Source: RGIG4079 sp045576735
GTDB taxonomy: Bacteria; Bacteroidota; Bacteroidia; Bacteroidales; Muribaculaceae
Assembly (NCBI GenBank): GCA_045576735.1
Contig: JAZNGZ010000074.1
Coordinates: 4,559-68,558, forward strand
Direction of reading: 5' to 3'
Length of the DNA stretch: 64,000 nt
Shown piece by piece: positions 45,183-54,123 of this stretch. Each line of letters opens with the position of its first letter. Positions within the stretch are counted from its first letter, which is position 1. The notes beneath the pieces are model-generated. The model saw only the letters and a program-made list of their open reading frames with translations. It did no database searches and was not told the origin of the DNA. The position numbers were made by a program, and so were the translations under genes.

Positions 45183-45218
45183 GTGGGTGCTTGGTTGAGG
45201 CTTAGCACTCACTTTTTT
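45183..45218 (+). terminator. Rho-independent terminator after the BIG2 gene
   Basis: GTGGGTGCT (45183-45191) pairs with AGCACTCAC (45204-45212) with one G-T pair, followed by six T. Confidence 0.85.
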
Positions 45219-45343
45219 AATTTTGTGGGTTATTACTTATCATTAGATTTGCTTATGTCACCAGGCATTAGAGACTCTAAAGACTTTGATTATCTCAATT
45301 TGTTGTGGATTTAATAAATATTTTTTGAAGTGTTACAAAATAT

Positions 45344-45449
45344 TTCAGTGTAAATCTGTGCCCCTCAGTGTGAAATCAAACACAAAGTCGGCATAAATTT
45401 ATGTGTAAGATAACAAAATTTCTGCGTGTATGCGTTAATCAGTGTGAGA
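45344..45449 (+). repeat. Inverted repeat, right copy (IR-R)
   Basis: TTCAGTGTAAATCTGTGC at 45344-45361 and the segment GTAAGATAAC ... TTTCTGCGTG ... CAGTGTGAGA at 45405-45449 match the reverse complement of 43389-43457. A ~43-base stretch separates the two segments here but only three bases do so in the left copy. Confidence 0.6.
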
Positions 45450-45504
45450 ATAGCGTGAAGAATATTTTTTGGGGGTGGATAAGGGATTTTTACGGGAAAA
45501 GTTG

Positions 45505-45512
45505 TATCTTCG
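45505..45512 (+). promoter_or_regulatory. Probable -7 box of the glutamine synthetase gene
   Basis: TATCTTCG differs from TAnnTTTG at one position; it lies 43 bases before the ATG at 45555. Confidence 0.35.
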
Positions 45513-45554
45513 TAAAAAATTTAATCAATAAAGTAGAATAAACTATTAACGGCT

Positions 45555-47744
45555 ATGTCAAAATTACGTTTTCGTGTAGTTGAAGAAGCATATAATCGTA
45601 AAGCAGTTCCTGTTGAGATTCCTACCCAACGTCCCGACCAATATTATGGCAAATATGTGTTTAACAGGCAGAAAATGGCTCAATATCTACCCCAAAACGT
45701 GTATGAGGCGTTGGTGAATGCTATCGACAATAAAGAGCCGTTATCGCGTCAGGTTGCCGACAGTGTGGCCGAAGGAATGAAACGTTGGGCTATTGATAAT
45801 GGCGCACGCCATTATTCCCACTGGTTTCACCCACTCACCGACGGTACAGCCGAGAAACATGACGCATTCATCGACCTCGACGGCAAAGGGGGCATTGTCG
45901 AGGAATTTTCGGGCAAACTGCTTGTTCAACAAGAACCCGACGCATCAAGTTTCCCCAATGGCGGAATACGCAACACATTTGAAGCTCGCGGATATTCGGT
46001 GTGGGACGTATCGTCGCCTGCATTTATCCTTGATAAAACATTGTGTATTCCCACTATATTCATCTCCTATACAGGTGAGTCGCTCGACTACAAGGCACCG
46101 CTATTGCGTGCTATAAACAGCGTGGATAAAGCCGCTACCGGTGTGGCACAATATTTCGATCCTAAGGTAAAACACGTCACCTCCTATCTCGGTTGGGAAC
46201 AAGAATATTTTTTAGTCGACGAATCTCTTTACTCGGCACGTCCCGATTTGGTCATGACCGGTAGAACTCTTATGGGGCATGAGAGTGCAAAAAACCAACA
46301 ATTAGAAGACCACTATTTTGGTGCAATTCCCTCGCGAGTTGATGCATTTATGCTCGACCTAGAAATAGAATGTCACAAGCTAGGTATTCCGGCAAAAACA
46401 CGACATAATGAAGTTGCGCCAAACCAATTTGAACTGGCTCCAATATTCGAGGAAACAAATCTTGCAAACGACCATAACTTGCTATTAATGTCGTTGATTG
46501 CCGAAGTCGCTCGCCGACACAAATTCCGTGTATTACTCCACGAAAAGCCTTTTGCCGGTGTAAATGGATCGGGAAAACATAATAACTGGAGTCTTGGCAC
46601 CGACAAAGGAGTGATGCTTTTTGCTCCCGGCAAAACTCCTATGGGTAACCTTCAATTTATCACATTTGTTGTTAATGTGATGGCTGCCGTACATCGCCAT
46701 AACGGGCTTTTAAAAGCCTCTATCATGTCGGCAACAAATTGTCATCGTCTTGGGGCAAATGAAGCTCCCCCTGCCATTATTTCTATATTCCTAGGTAAAC
46801 AACTTAGTGAAATACTAGATAAAGTTGAGCATAGCAATAACGATGAGTTATTTGACGTATCGGGCAAAGAAGGATTATCGCTAGGCATGTCGCAAATTCC
46901 CGAAATTATGGTCGACAATACCGACCGCAACCGCACTTCTCCATTTGCTTTTACCGGTAATCGTTTTGAGTTCCGTGCAGTTGGCTCATCGGCCAATTGT
47001 GCATCGGCGATGATAGCCCTTAATGCTGCTGTAGCTGAACAATTAACTACATTCAAAGAAAGAGTAGATGCTAGAATAGCCAATGGAGAGATTCTAAATC
47101 ATGCCTTGCTTGAAGAAATAAAAACTCTCATTAGCGAATCAAAGGCAATACACTTCGACGGCAATGGATATAGCGACGAATGGAAAAAAGAAGCTGCTCG
47201 TCGTGGTCTTGACTGCGAAACAAATGCAGCTAAAATATTTGACGCATACCTTAGTAAGCAAACTATTGAAATGTTCCGCAAAGCTGGTGTGTTCAATCAA
47301 ATAGAACTAGAAGCCCGCAATGAGGTGAAATGGGAAATGTATACCAAAAAGATACAAATCGAAGCCCGAGTACTTGGAGACTTAGCCATCAATCACGTTG
47401 TACCAGTTGCCATGCGCTATCAATCTGTATTAGTCGATAGTGTATTAAAACTACGTACACTTTTCTGTGGCGAAAAAGGAGAAACTATGTCGGCTCAAGA
47501 TGTGGCCACAATAGAAAGTATTGCATCACACGTATCAAAGACTAAAGACGAAGTGTCAAAAATGATTGAAGCTCGTAAAATCGCCAACCGCATTGAAAGT
47601 GAACGAGAAAAAGCATTAGCATACCACGACACAGTAGTTCCTTGCATGGAAAGAATTCGTGAGTACATTGACGAGCTAGAATTGATGGTCGACAATGAAA
47701 TGTGGCCACTACCAAAATATCGCGAACTATTATTCATCAGATAG
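45555..47744 (+). CDS. glnN: Glutamine synthetase type III
   Basis: GSIII joins ammonia to glutamate using ATP and is the main ammonia-assimilating enzyme in Bacteroidales. The 729-residue length matches GSIII and is far longer than GSI. Type III signatures visible are the N-terminal FNRQKMAQYLPQNVYEAL, DGTAEKHDAFIDLDGKGGIVEEFSGKLLVQQEPDASSFP-like block (HDAFIDLDGK), EVAPNQFELAPIFEE, FAGVNGSGKHNNWSL (the catalytic GSGKHNNWS motif) and NRTSPFAFTGNRFEFRAVGSS. The C-terminal helices (MEMYTKKIQIEARVL) form the oligomer contact. It is a single gene. Confidence 0.97.
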   Translation: MSKLRFRVVEEAYNRKAVPVEIPTQRPDQYYGKYVFNRQKMAQYLPQNVYEALVNAIDNKEPLSRQVADSVAEGMKRWAIDNGARHYSHWFHPLTDGTAEKHDAFIDLDGKGGIVEEFSGKLLVQQEPDASSFPNGGIRNTFEARGYSVWDVSSPAFILDKTLCIPTIFISYTGESLDYKAPLLRAINSVDKAATGVAQYFDPKVKHVTSYLGWEQEYFLVDESLYSARPDLVMTGRTLMGHESAKNQQLEDHYFGAIPSRVDAFMLDLEIECHKLGIPAKTRHNEVAPNQFELAPIFEETNLANDHNLLLMSLIAEVARRHKFRVLLHEKPFAGVNGSGKHNNWSLGTDKGVMLFAPGKTPMGNLQFITFVVNVMAAVHRHNGLLKASIMSATNCHRLGANEAPPAIISIFLGKQLSEILDKVEHSNNDELFDVSGKEGLSLGMSQIPEIMVDNTDRNRTSPFAFTGNRFEFRAVGSSANCASAMIALNAAVAEQLTTFKERVDARIANGEILNHALLEEIKTLISESKAIHFDGNGYSDEWKKEAARRGLDCETNAAKIFDAYLSKQTIEMFRKAGVFNQIELEARNEVKWEMYTKKIQIEARVLGDLAINHVVPVAMRYQSVLVDSVLKLRTLFCGEKGETMSAQDVATIESIASHVSKTKDEVSKMIEARKIANRIESEREKALAYHDTVVPCMERIREYIDELELMVDNEMWPLPKYRELLFIR

Positions 47745-47782
47745 TGTTACTCAATTACAAATATTTTAAACTCCTCAAAATT

Positions 47783-48592
47783 ATGAAAACGTCAATTATT
47801 GCATCAATAGTGTGTCTATCAATGACATCATTACTCGGTGCTTGTAACCAAAAAGACAATTCGAATCAAAAGCAACAAAATGATGACTCAATAAACGTTG
47901 TTACCACCGAAACAGTAACAAACATCGTTGAGACCGATACGATAGAACCAAATAAACAAAAATCCGCCACTATCAATGACACTGTTACTGTGGCATCTGA
48001 TTCTGATAAAAAAATAACAACAAAAACTATGAATATAAGTCGTTTTGACGAATTAGACATTTCGGTTCCTGCAAACGTCATATATAAAACAGAAAATGGT
48101 ACACCTTCAATTAAAATAACAACTACCAACGACATCCTTAGTAAGATGTCGGCCAATGTCTATGACAATAAATTAATTATAAAATCAACGTAAAACCAAT
48201 TCAATTCGCCAAAGATTGATATAGAAATAACGGGGGCATCTCGTCTTGAAGATATCAACCTCACAGGAGCATGTAAATTTACAAACCAAGGGAAGTTAAA
48301 TCCTCGCGAACTCGACATAGAATGCGTCGGAGCATCATCCATCACACTAAACGATGTAGCTTGTTCATCCCTCTCGATTGATTGTGTTGGAGCATCTAAA
48401 GCCAACATTGATAATTTAGCATGTGAAGAATTAGAAGTAGATTGTACGGGAGCATCTAATGTGAAGCTGTCAGGAAAAAGCAACCAAGCAGAATATGAAG
48501 CGACCGGAGCGTCAACCATTGACGTGTCACAACTAAAAGTTATAAAAACATTAAAAGAAGAAGCGATTGGTGCGTCAACAATAAAAAAATAA
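47783..48592 (+). pseudogene. GIN-domain (DUF2807) lipoprotein gene with an internal stop codon
   Basis: The start is ATG 47783 because it is followed by a lipoprotein signal with lipobox LGAC (C21); an in-frame ATG at 47702 lies inside glnN. The frame runs to TAA at 48191-48193 after NVYDNKLIIKST and continues in the same frame with no other stop to TAA 48590-48592: NSPKIDIEITGASRLEDI and then many GAS turns (ECVGASSITL, DCVGASKANI, DCTGASNVKL, EATGASTIDV, EAIGASTIKK). That repeated GAS beta-helix pattern belongs to the GIN domain, so one substitution has split one gene of 269 codons. Without readthrough only a 136-residue lipoprotein with a Thr-rich linker would be made. Confidence 0.8.
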
Positions 48593-48593
48593 C

Positions 48594-48601
48594 TATCTTT
48601 G
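48594..48601 (+). promoter_or_regulatory. Promoter -7 box directly after the GIN-domain gene
   Basis: TATCTTTG fits the consensus exactly and starts two bases after the stop of the broken gene; the gene at 48727 would have a leader of about 120 bases. Confidence 0.45.
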
Positions 48602-48699
48602 CACTAATATAAATTATTAAGGACATCATTTCGTCATAAGAACCAATTATTTCAACATATTTCATTAGAATAAATATTTTCTAATATTAAAATCGTAGC

Positions 48700-48707
48700 T
48701 AATTTTG
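48700..48707 (+). promoter_or_regulatory. Second promoter -7 box before the zinc-ribbon gene
   Basis: TAATTTTG matches the consensus, 19 bases before the ATG at 48727. This gene may thus have two promoters. Confidence 0.5.
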
Positions 48708-48726
48708 CAGAAAAAAAGAAACGATT

Positions 48727-49725
48727 ATGAAACAATGTATAAATTGTAAGGAATGGATTGCTAAAGAGCATCAATTTTGCCCTGTGTGTGGTGAAAGCCA
48801 AGCGTCTATTAAAGATAGTTTGTCTAATGGCAACAACACAAGTTGTTTTATGACAATCATAATATTGCTTGTATTGATTATTATTGGAGGTGTTACATAT
48901 TATATGTACACTAGAGGTGCTTTTGGAGAAATAACTGACGCGCCCGAAATAGACACTACTCAAGTTGTAACTGATACTGAATTAGTTGAACATGGCCTCC
49001 CCTCTGAATTGCACTTAACAAGTGTTAATTTCCTCACAAATAAAACTGCGACCATTGATTTAAAAATATCAACAAACGGAAATGTTTCCGGGAAATTCAG
49101 CATCGAAGGCGTTTCGGGACACAAATCTCTAACTGGTACAGGCAACAAAGAAGATGGAGTAATTGAAGTAAATAACACAAAAGAAGCAATCTCCTTAATA
49201 TTGACTCCATTAGTGGATAATTATGGCAAATATGATTGTAATTGGGAATACAAAGGAAAAGCTGGAAGTGCTTACTTCTATCCCGAAGAAGACAAAAATA
49301 GCAATAATACTGAGAGAGATAATGACATTCCTAATTTTGACCCCAACAAAATTAGACCCATAAATCCAAACGAAAATGGTTCAACTACAAATTCTGCCGA
49401 CACAACAAGTGCATCCACTCAGGTAGTAGAAAAAATATCAAGTATTAAATTGTCGGGGAAATTAAATAATCGCATACAAATTGAGATGAATCTATATGAT
49501 TTAGAAAACGGAAGAGGAAATTATTATTATGTTTCTCAAGGCTCTCACAAATTATTATCTCTCGATTGCCATTACAACAACAATGGTACACTCACTATGA
49601 TTGAACGCGATGAAAATGGAGACGTAACCGGTAAATTTAGCGGTCGACTTATAGATGGAACTTTTACGGGAATTTTTGAGAACAACAAAAACGAAACTTT
49701 TTCCGTAGTGCTACATAAGAAATAA
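48727..49725 (+). CDS. Zinc-ribbon membrane protein with two beta-rich extracytoplasmic domains
   Basis: The 332-residue protein begins with a zinc ribbon whose ligands are C4, C7, C18 and C21 (CINC and CPVC), then a single transmembrane helix at about residues 41-61 (FMTIIILLVLIIIGGVTYYM). Two beta-rich domains follow, separated by a Asn/Thr-rich linker (about 185-235). The last domain (SIKLSGKLNNRIQIEMN ... GNYYYVS ... GRLIDGTFTGIFENN) has the motif order of the small secreted proteins at 20368 and 20839. Zinc ribbon plus TM suggests a sensor or scaffold with a cytosolic metal-binding head. No family name is certain. Confidence 0.7.
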   Translation: MKQCINCKEWIAKEHQFCPVCGESQASIKDSLSNGNNTSCFMTIIILLVLIIIGGVTYYMYTRGAFGEITDAPEIDTTQVVTDTELVEHGLPSELHLTSVNFLTNKTATIDLKISTNGNVSGKFSIEGVSGHKSLTGTGNKEDGVIEVNNTKEAISLILTPLVDNYGKYDCNWEYKGKAGSAYFYPEEDKNSNNTERDNDIPNFDPNKIRPINPNENGSTTNSADTTSASTQVVEKISSIKLSGKLNNRIQIEMNLYDLENGRGNYYYVSQGSHKLLSLDCHYNNNGTLTMIERDENGDVTGKFSGRLIDGTFTGIFENNKNETFSVVLHKK

Positions 49726-49796
49726 TATTCTTTTATAACATTACTCTAACAAAATTAAACTAATAAAATACTAAACGATTACCACATTTCAGGGAA

Positions 49797-51095
49797 ATGA
49801 AACTTAAAAACTTAATTTACTTCATTTGTATAACATTACTCTTATGTGCTTGTGGCAAAGACCCTAAAGAGATATTAGCCGAAGCAAATGCTAAATATAA
49901 AGCTAAAGACTATGTTGCCGCTGCCATTCTTTATGGAGAAGCAGCCGAAAAAGGGTTACCCGAAGCTCAACATCGCTATGGAGAATGTTATTACTATGGT
50001 GAGGGTGTTGAAAAGAATCTAACATTAGCTGCCGAATGGTTTCTTAAAGCGGCAGAACAAGGATATGTAAAAGCGCAAAACGATATTGCCTCATGCTATG
50101 AAGCGGGCGAAGGAGTTTCACAAGACTATAGCAAGGCCGTAAAATGGTATACAGCGGCTGCTGATAGTGGTTATAGTATATCTCAATATGCATTAGGCGA
50201 ATGTTATGCCAATGGAATAGGTGTTCCAGCAAACGATACTATCGCATTTGAATGGTACTCAAAAGCTGCCAATCAAAATCACACTCAAGCCCAATCATGC
50301 CTTGCCAATTGTTACTTCAATGGAGTTGGAGTAAATAAAGACCCCAAAGAAGGATGTAAATGGTTGACAAAAGTAGCTGAACAAGGTGATGAGGCGGCTC
50401 AACTTCAACTTGGCGGATGCTATTATGATGGAACAGGTGTGGAAAAAGACTTTGCACTAGCTGTTGAATGGTTTAAAAAAGCTGCTGAGAAAAATAACCC
50501 AATGGCTCAATTATATATTGGAGAATGTTACCTACTTGGCGAAGGTGTTGAACAAAACGACACTATTGCAGTAGAATGGATTGAGAAATCGGCACAACAA
50601 GGTTGTTCTGAAGCAAAAGCAACTCTTGGAAAATGTTATTATGAAGGAACGGGAGTAGAAGCCGACACTATCAAAGCAGAGCCTCTATTGCTTGAAGCTG
50701 CACAAAACGATGATGTATTGGCTCAATATTATATTGGCATGATATATCTCTCATATGAGCCTAAGAAAAATCCTTCAGAAGCAATCAAATGGTTGGAAAA
50801 ATCAGCGAAAGGCAAAAATGGTGAAGCTCAATTCAACCTCGCCATTTGTTATGAAGAAGGAAATGGAGTGGAAAAAGACATAACCCAAGCTATTAAATGG
50901 TATAATAAAGCCGTTGAAAATGGTCATACTGAGGCAAAATATAATCTTGCATTATGTTTTATTAATGGCGATGGTGTAGAAATCAATTATGATACTGCCG
51001 AAGAGCTATTAAAAGATGCTCTCAATGAAGGGCTAGAGGATGCTCAGGTTGTACTTGATGACATACAACGTATTCGATACGAAAACGACATATAA
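49797..51095 (+). CDS. Lipoprotein with about ten Sel1-like repeats
   Basis: A 432-residue lipoprotein (lipobox LCAC, C19). From about residue 30 the whole protein is Sel1-like repeats of ~36 residues, recognised by the pattern AAEWFLKAAEQGYVKAQNDIASCYEAGEG and its variants (for example AVKWYTAAADSGYSISQYALGECYANGIGV). About ten copies are visible and the last ones are degenerate. Sel1 repeats are helical scaffolds for protein-protein contact, often in stress or cell-envelope signalling. It is downstream of the zinc-ribbon gene (71-base gap) and may be on the same transcript. Confidence 0.88.
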   Translation: MKLKNLIYFICITLLLCACGKDPKEILAEANAKYKAKDYVAAAILYGEAAEKGLPEAQHRYGECYYYGEGVEKNLTLAAEWFLKAAEQGYVKAQNDIASCYEAGEGVSQDYSKAVKWYTAAADSGYSISQYALGECYANGIGVPANDTIAFEWYSKAANQNHTQAQSCLANCYFNGVGVNKDPKEGCKWLTKVAEQGDEAAQLQLGGCYYDGTGVEKDFALAVEWFKKAAEKNNPMAQLYIGECYLLGEGVEQNDTIAVEWIEKSAQQGCSEAKATLGKCYYEGTGVEADTIKAEPLLLEAAQNDDVLAQYYIGMIYLSYEPKKNPSEAIKWLEKSAKGKNGEAQFNLAICYEEGNGVEKDITQAIKWYNKAVENGHTEAKYNLALCFINGDGVEINYDTAEELLKDALNEGLEDAQVVLDDIQRIRYENDI

Positions 51096-51377
51096 TATCA
51101 AATTAATTTTTTATGTGTAATCATAGGAGAATAAATAATTTATTATTTTAATCATAAAAATACCTACGCAATATATCAACCCTCACTATTTTTATGTTAT
51201 TATCTTAAATGATTTAATAAATTTAGTTTGTTGCAATTCTCAAATTAAATAATGATATGCGATAAATTCTAAAGATAAATTAAATAAAACATGAGGTCTA
51301 TCCTATATTTATAATGCATAATTACACGATTATTCGTAATTTTGCACTTTGAAAAAATTAAGATTTACTTTATAATA
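51096..51377. other. AT-rich intergenic region before the ABC-F gene
   Basis: No coding frame is supported. The only recognised signal is the -7 box TAATTTTG at 51337-51344. Confidence 0.4.
51337..51344 (+). promoter_or_regulatory. Promoter -7 box of the ABC-F gene
   Basis: TAATTTTG fits TAnnTTTG and lies 34 bases before the chosen ATG at 51378. It overlaps an in-frame ATG at 51342, which is therefore unlikely to be used. Confidence 0.5.
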
Positions 51378-52991
51378 ATGATAGCTGTAAATAATTTAGG
51401 AATCCAATTTGGTAAAAGAGTATTATTTCAAGATGTTAACTTGAAATTTACACCTGGCAACTGCTATGGCATCATTGGTGCCAATGGCGCCGGCAAATCA
51501 ACTTTGATGCGCATTTTAAGCGACCAATTATCGCCCACTCAAGGCACAGTAACACAAGGTCCCGGTGAACGAATGAGCGTTCTAAGCCAAGACCACTTCG
51601 AATTTGACGAATATACTGTAATGAGTACTGTTCTAAGAGGACACACTATACTTTGGGATATTATGCAAGAAAAAGATGCATTGTATTGCAAAGAAGATTT
51701 CAACGATGAAGATGGTGTTAGAGCTGCCGAACTCGAAGAAAAATTTGCCGAGCTCGAAGGTTGGAATGCAGAAAGTGATGCAGCGGCATTATTGAGCGGA
51801 CTAGGGATTAAAGAAGATCGTCATTACATGCTAATGAAAGACATGAGTGGTAATGAAAAGGTACGTGTTCTTCTTGCGAAAGCTCTTTTTGGCAACCCCG
51901 ACAACCTACTACTTGATGAGCCAACGAACGACCTTGACCTCGAAACAGTAGCATGGCTCGAAAATTATCTATCCAACTTTGAAAATACGGTTTTAGTTGT
52001 ATCACACGACCGCCACTTCCTTGACTCAGTGTGTACTCACACTTTGGATATTGACTACAATAAAGTAAGCTTATTTGCCGGTAACTATAGCTATTGGTAT
52101 GAGTCTTCACAATTGGCTCTACGTCAACAACAGCAACAAAACAAAAAAGCCGAAGAAAAACGCAAAGAGTTGCTTGAATTCATTCAACGCTTCTCTGCAA
52201 ACGTTGCAAAATCAAAACAAACTACTTCTCGCAAAAAAATGCTTGAGAAACTTAATGTTGAAGAAATACAACCCTCATCGCGTCGTTATCCGGGCATTAT
52301 ATTCACTCCTTCACGCGAACCTGGAAATAAAATCCTAGAGGTAAAAGGGTTGACAGCAAGTGTTGATGGCGAATTACTCTTCAAAGATGTAAACTTCCAA
52401 ATCGAAAAAGGAGATAAAGTTGCATTCTTGAGCCGAGACCCACGCGCTATGACTGCATTATTTGAAATTATCAATGGCAACCGCAAAGCCGATGAAGGGA
52501 CATATGATTGGGGACAAACAATTACCACTGCCTACCTCCCTCTTGACAATTCATCATTCTTCAATACCGACCTAAATCTTGTTGATTGGCTTTGCCAATT
52601 TAGCGATGATTCAAGTGAGATATACCTAAAAGGATTTCTCGGCAAAATGCTTTTCTCTGGCGAAGAAGTTCTCAAAAAAGCATCAGTACTCTCAGGTGGT
52701 GAGAAAATGCGTTGTATGATTGCTCGCATGATGCTACGTGATGCTAACACAATGGTATTAGACTCTCCTACTAACCACCTTGACTTGGAATCAATCCAAG
52801 CGTTTAACAACACATTGCAAAACTTCAAAGGTAACATACTCATGTCGTCGCATGACCATGAATTCATACAGACGGTTGCTAATCGCATTATTGAGCTAAC
52901 TCCTAATGGTATTATCGACAAAATGATGGACTATGACGACTATATTACCGACGAAAAAGTGCTTGCAGCAAGAGAACGTCTTTATAATTAA
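51378..52991 (+). CDS. ABC-F family ATPase with a degenerate second Walker A
   Basis: A soluble twin-ATPase of the ABC-F group, which acts on translating ribosomes. The start ATG 51378 (MIAVNNLGIQFGKRVLF) is chosen because the family begins there and an upstream in-frame ATG at 51342 lies in the promoter. The first domain has Walker A GANGAGKST, signature MSGNEKVRV and Walker B LLLDEPTNDLD. The inter-domain linker (about 245-310) is rich in Gln, Lys and Arg and should enter the ribosome. The second domain has signature LSGGEKMRC and Walker B TMVLDSPTNHLD, but its Walker A reads FLSRDPRAMT, without the GxxGxGK core. The length is 537 residues. Confidence 0.92.
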   Translation: MIAVNNLGIQFGKRVLFQDVNLKFTPGNCYGIIGANGAGKSTLMRILSDQLSPTQGTVTQGPGERMSVLSQDHFEFDEYTVMSTVLRGHTILWDIMQEKDALYCKEDFNDEDGVRAAELEEKFAELEGWNAESDAAALLSGLGIKEDRHYMLMKDMSGNEKVRVLLAKALFGNPDNLLLDEPTNDLDLETVAWLENYLSNFENTVLVVSHDRHFLDSVCTHTLDIDYNKVSLFAGNYSYWYESSQLALRQQQQQNKKAEEKRKELLEFIQRFSANVAKSKQTTSRKKMLEKLNVEEIQPSSRRYPGIIFTPSREPGNKILEVKGLTASVDGELLFKDVNFQIEKGDKVAFLSRDPRAMTALFEIINGNRKADEGTYDWGQTITTAYLPLDNSSFFNTDLNLVDWLCQFSDDSSEIYLKGFLGKMLFSGEEVLKKASVLSGGEKMRCMIARMMLRDANTMVLDSPTNHLDLESIQAFNNTLQNFKGNILMSSHDHEFIQTVANRIIELTPNGIIDKMMDYDDYITDEKVLAARERLYN

Positions 52992-53015
52992 TAACGAAAT
53001 AAATCAATAGGAACA

Positions 53016-53309
53016 ATGGTAAAACATATTGTAGCATTTAAATTGACTGGCACTGAGGCTGAGCGTCGCGAAGTTGCACTAAAATTCAAAGACGCATTAA
53101 TGGCTCTACCCGAGCAAATCGAGGTGCTTCATTCTATGGAAGTGGGGATTAATGAAAATCCATCTGAAACATGGGATGTAGTGTTAACTGCAGTAGTCGA
53201 CACAATGGCTGATGTAGAAGTATATGCCAAACATCCTGCCCATGTAGCTGCAGCTAGTTTACTAGCCGGACACAAAGGCGACCGCGCATGTGTTGATTAC
53301 GAATTCTAA
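53016..53309 (+). CDS. Dabb (stress-responsive alpha/beta-barrel) domain protein
   Basis: A 97-residue protein that fits the Dabb family over its whole length: MVKHIVAFKL at the start, the helix LKFKDALMALP, VLHSMEVGINENPSETWDVVLTAVVD, the motif YAKHPAHVAAAS and a C-terminal GDRACVDYEF. Dabb proteins are small dimeric beta-barrels of the dimeric ferredoxin-like fold; several relatives are stress-induced or bind small aromatic compounds, but no substrate can be assigned. It follows the ABC-F gene after 24 bases and is closed by a terminator. Confidence 0.88.
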   Translation: MVKHIVAFKLTGTEAERREVALKFKDALMALPEQIEVLHSMEVGINENPSETWDVVLTAVVDTMADVEVYAKHPAHVAAASLLAGHKGDRACVDYEF

Positions 53310-53337
53310 TTATTATATTAATAATAAAAATAAGAAC

Positions 53338-53371
53338 AAAAACAGCACCTCACCGAGTGTGCTGTTTTTGT
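53338..53371 (+). terminator. Rho-independent terminator after the Dabb gene
   Basis: AAAAACAGCAC (53338-53348) pairs with GTGCTGTTTTT (53359-53369), followed by G and T. Confidence 0.85.
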
Positions 53372-53455
53372 TGTATTACTGAAATTTTTGAATTACACAT
53401 AAATGGTCATGTCGCTAGAGATAGCCTATTATATCAATAGACAATTGATTCCAAC

Positions 53456-54097
53456 TTATGATTTCTTCAATTTGAAGCCAGCATTAACACCATCATAGCT
53501 TTCAAATAATTGAATAGCACCTTTGACTGTTGAGCTATTTGAAATTTGAGAAATCATCTTAGCCAATTCAATTAGTTTTTTTACATCGAAAGTCAAACTT
53601 AGGGTATTACCCGACAATGATGTATAAGCAACAAGTTGGCCTATCTTAATTTGTCCAAAGGCATTAAATTTAAATATAAATGTTCCGTTCTCGCCTTTTT
53701 CAATAGTTCCTTGCAAAGTTGCATATTTAGCTTTCATTGTAAATTTTGAAGATTCATCAATGGTTAGAGACAAATTTGTCAACCCTGCCTTTTCATAATA
53801 TACTTTCAACTTATCTTCTATTGTTGATGACGCAACCGACCCTCCCACTTTTTTCAAAATATTATCACTTTGAAACGAAACAGCAGGACTTGAATAATCC
53901 CATGTTCCCACAAGTTGGTTCAATTCAATCTTATCGGTCGACACAATGTCACCTAATATATTTCCTATTGTCGAACCGGTAGCGGTTGAATCTGAGTCTA
54001 ATCCTGAAACTTTCTCTACGATTGAGCCCCAATTAAACTGCGCATTTAATTGAATTACAAATAACGACGATAATAATACAACTAGAAATTTTTTCAT
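53456..54097 (-). CDS. DUF4923 family secreted protein
   Basis: The 213-residue protein has a signal peptide (ending LNAQ, about residue 20). The mature part follows the DUF4923 pattern: IELNQLVGTWDYSSPAVSFQ, SDNILKKVGGSVASSTIEDKL, YYEKAGL, then a lipocalin-like strand series (FTMKAKYATLQGTIE, GTFIFKFNAFG) and a helix near the end. DUF4923 members are secreted bacteroidal proteins of unknown role. The gene lies 26 bases downstream of the WbpM-like gene on the same strand. Confidence 0.8.
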   Translation of the reverse strand: MKKFLVVLLSSLFVIQLNAQFNWGSIVEKVSGLDSDSTATGSTIGNILGDIVSTDKIELNQLVGTWDYSSPAVSFQSDNILKKVGGSVASSTIEDKLKVYYEKAGLTNLSLTIDESSKFTMKAKYATLQGTIEKGENGTFIFKFNAFGQIKIGQLVAYTSLSGNTLSLTFDVKKLIELAKMISQISNSSTVKGAIQLFESYDGVNAGFKLKKS

Positions 54098-54123
54098 TTT
54101 TATTACAACTTAAAAAATCAATT

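Larger units (their letters stand above)
45219..45554. other. Intergenic region containing the right inverted-repeat copy
   Basis: No gene is supported. It holds the right repeat copy (45344-45449) and a TATCTTCG box at 45505-45512 before glnN. Confidence 0.5.
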
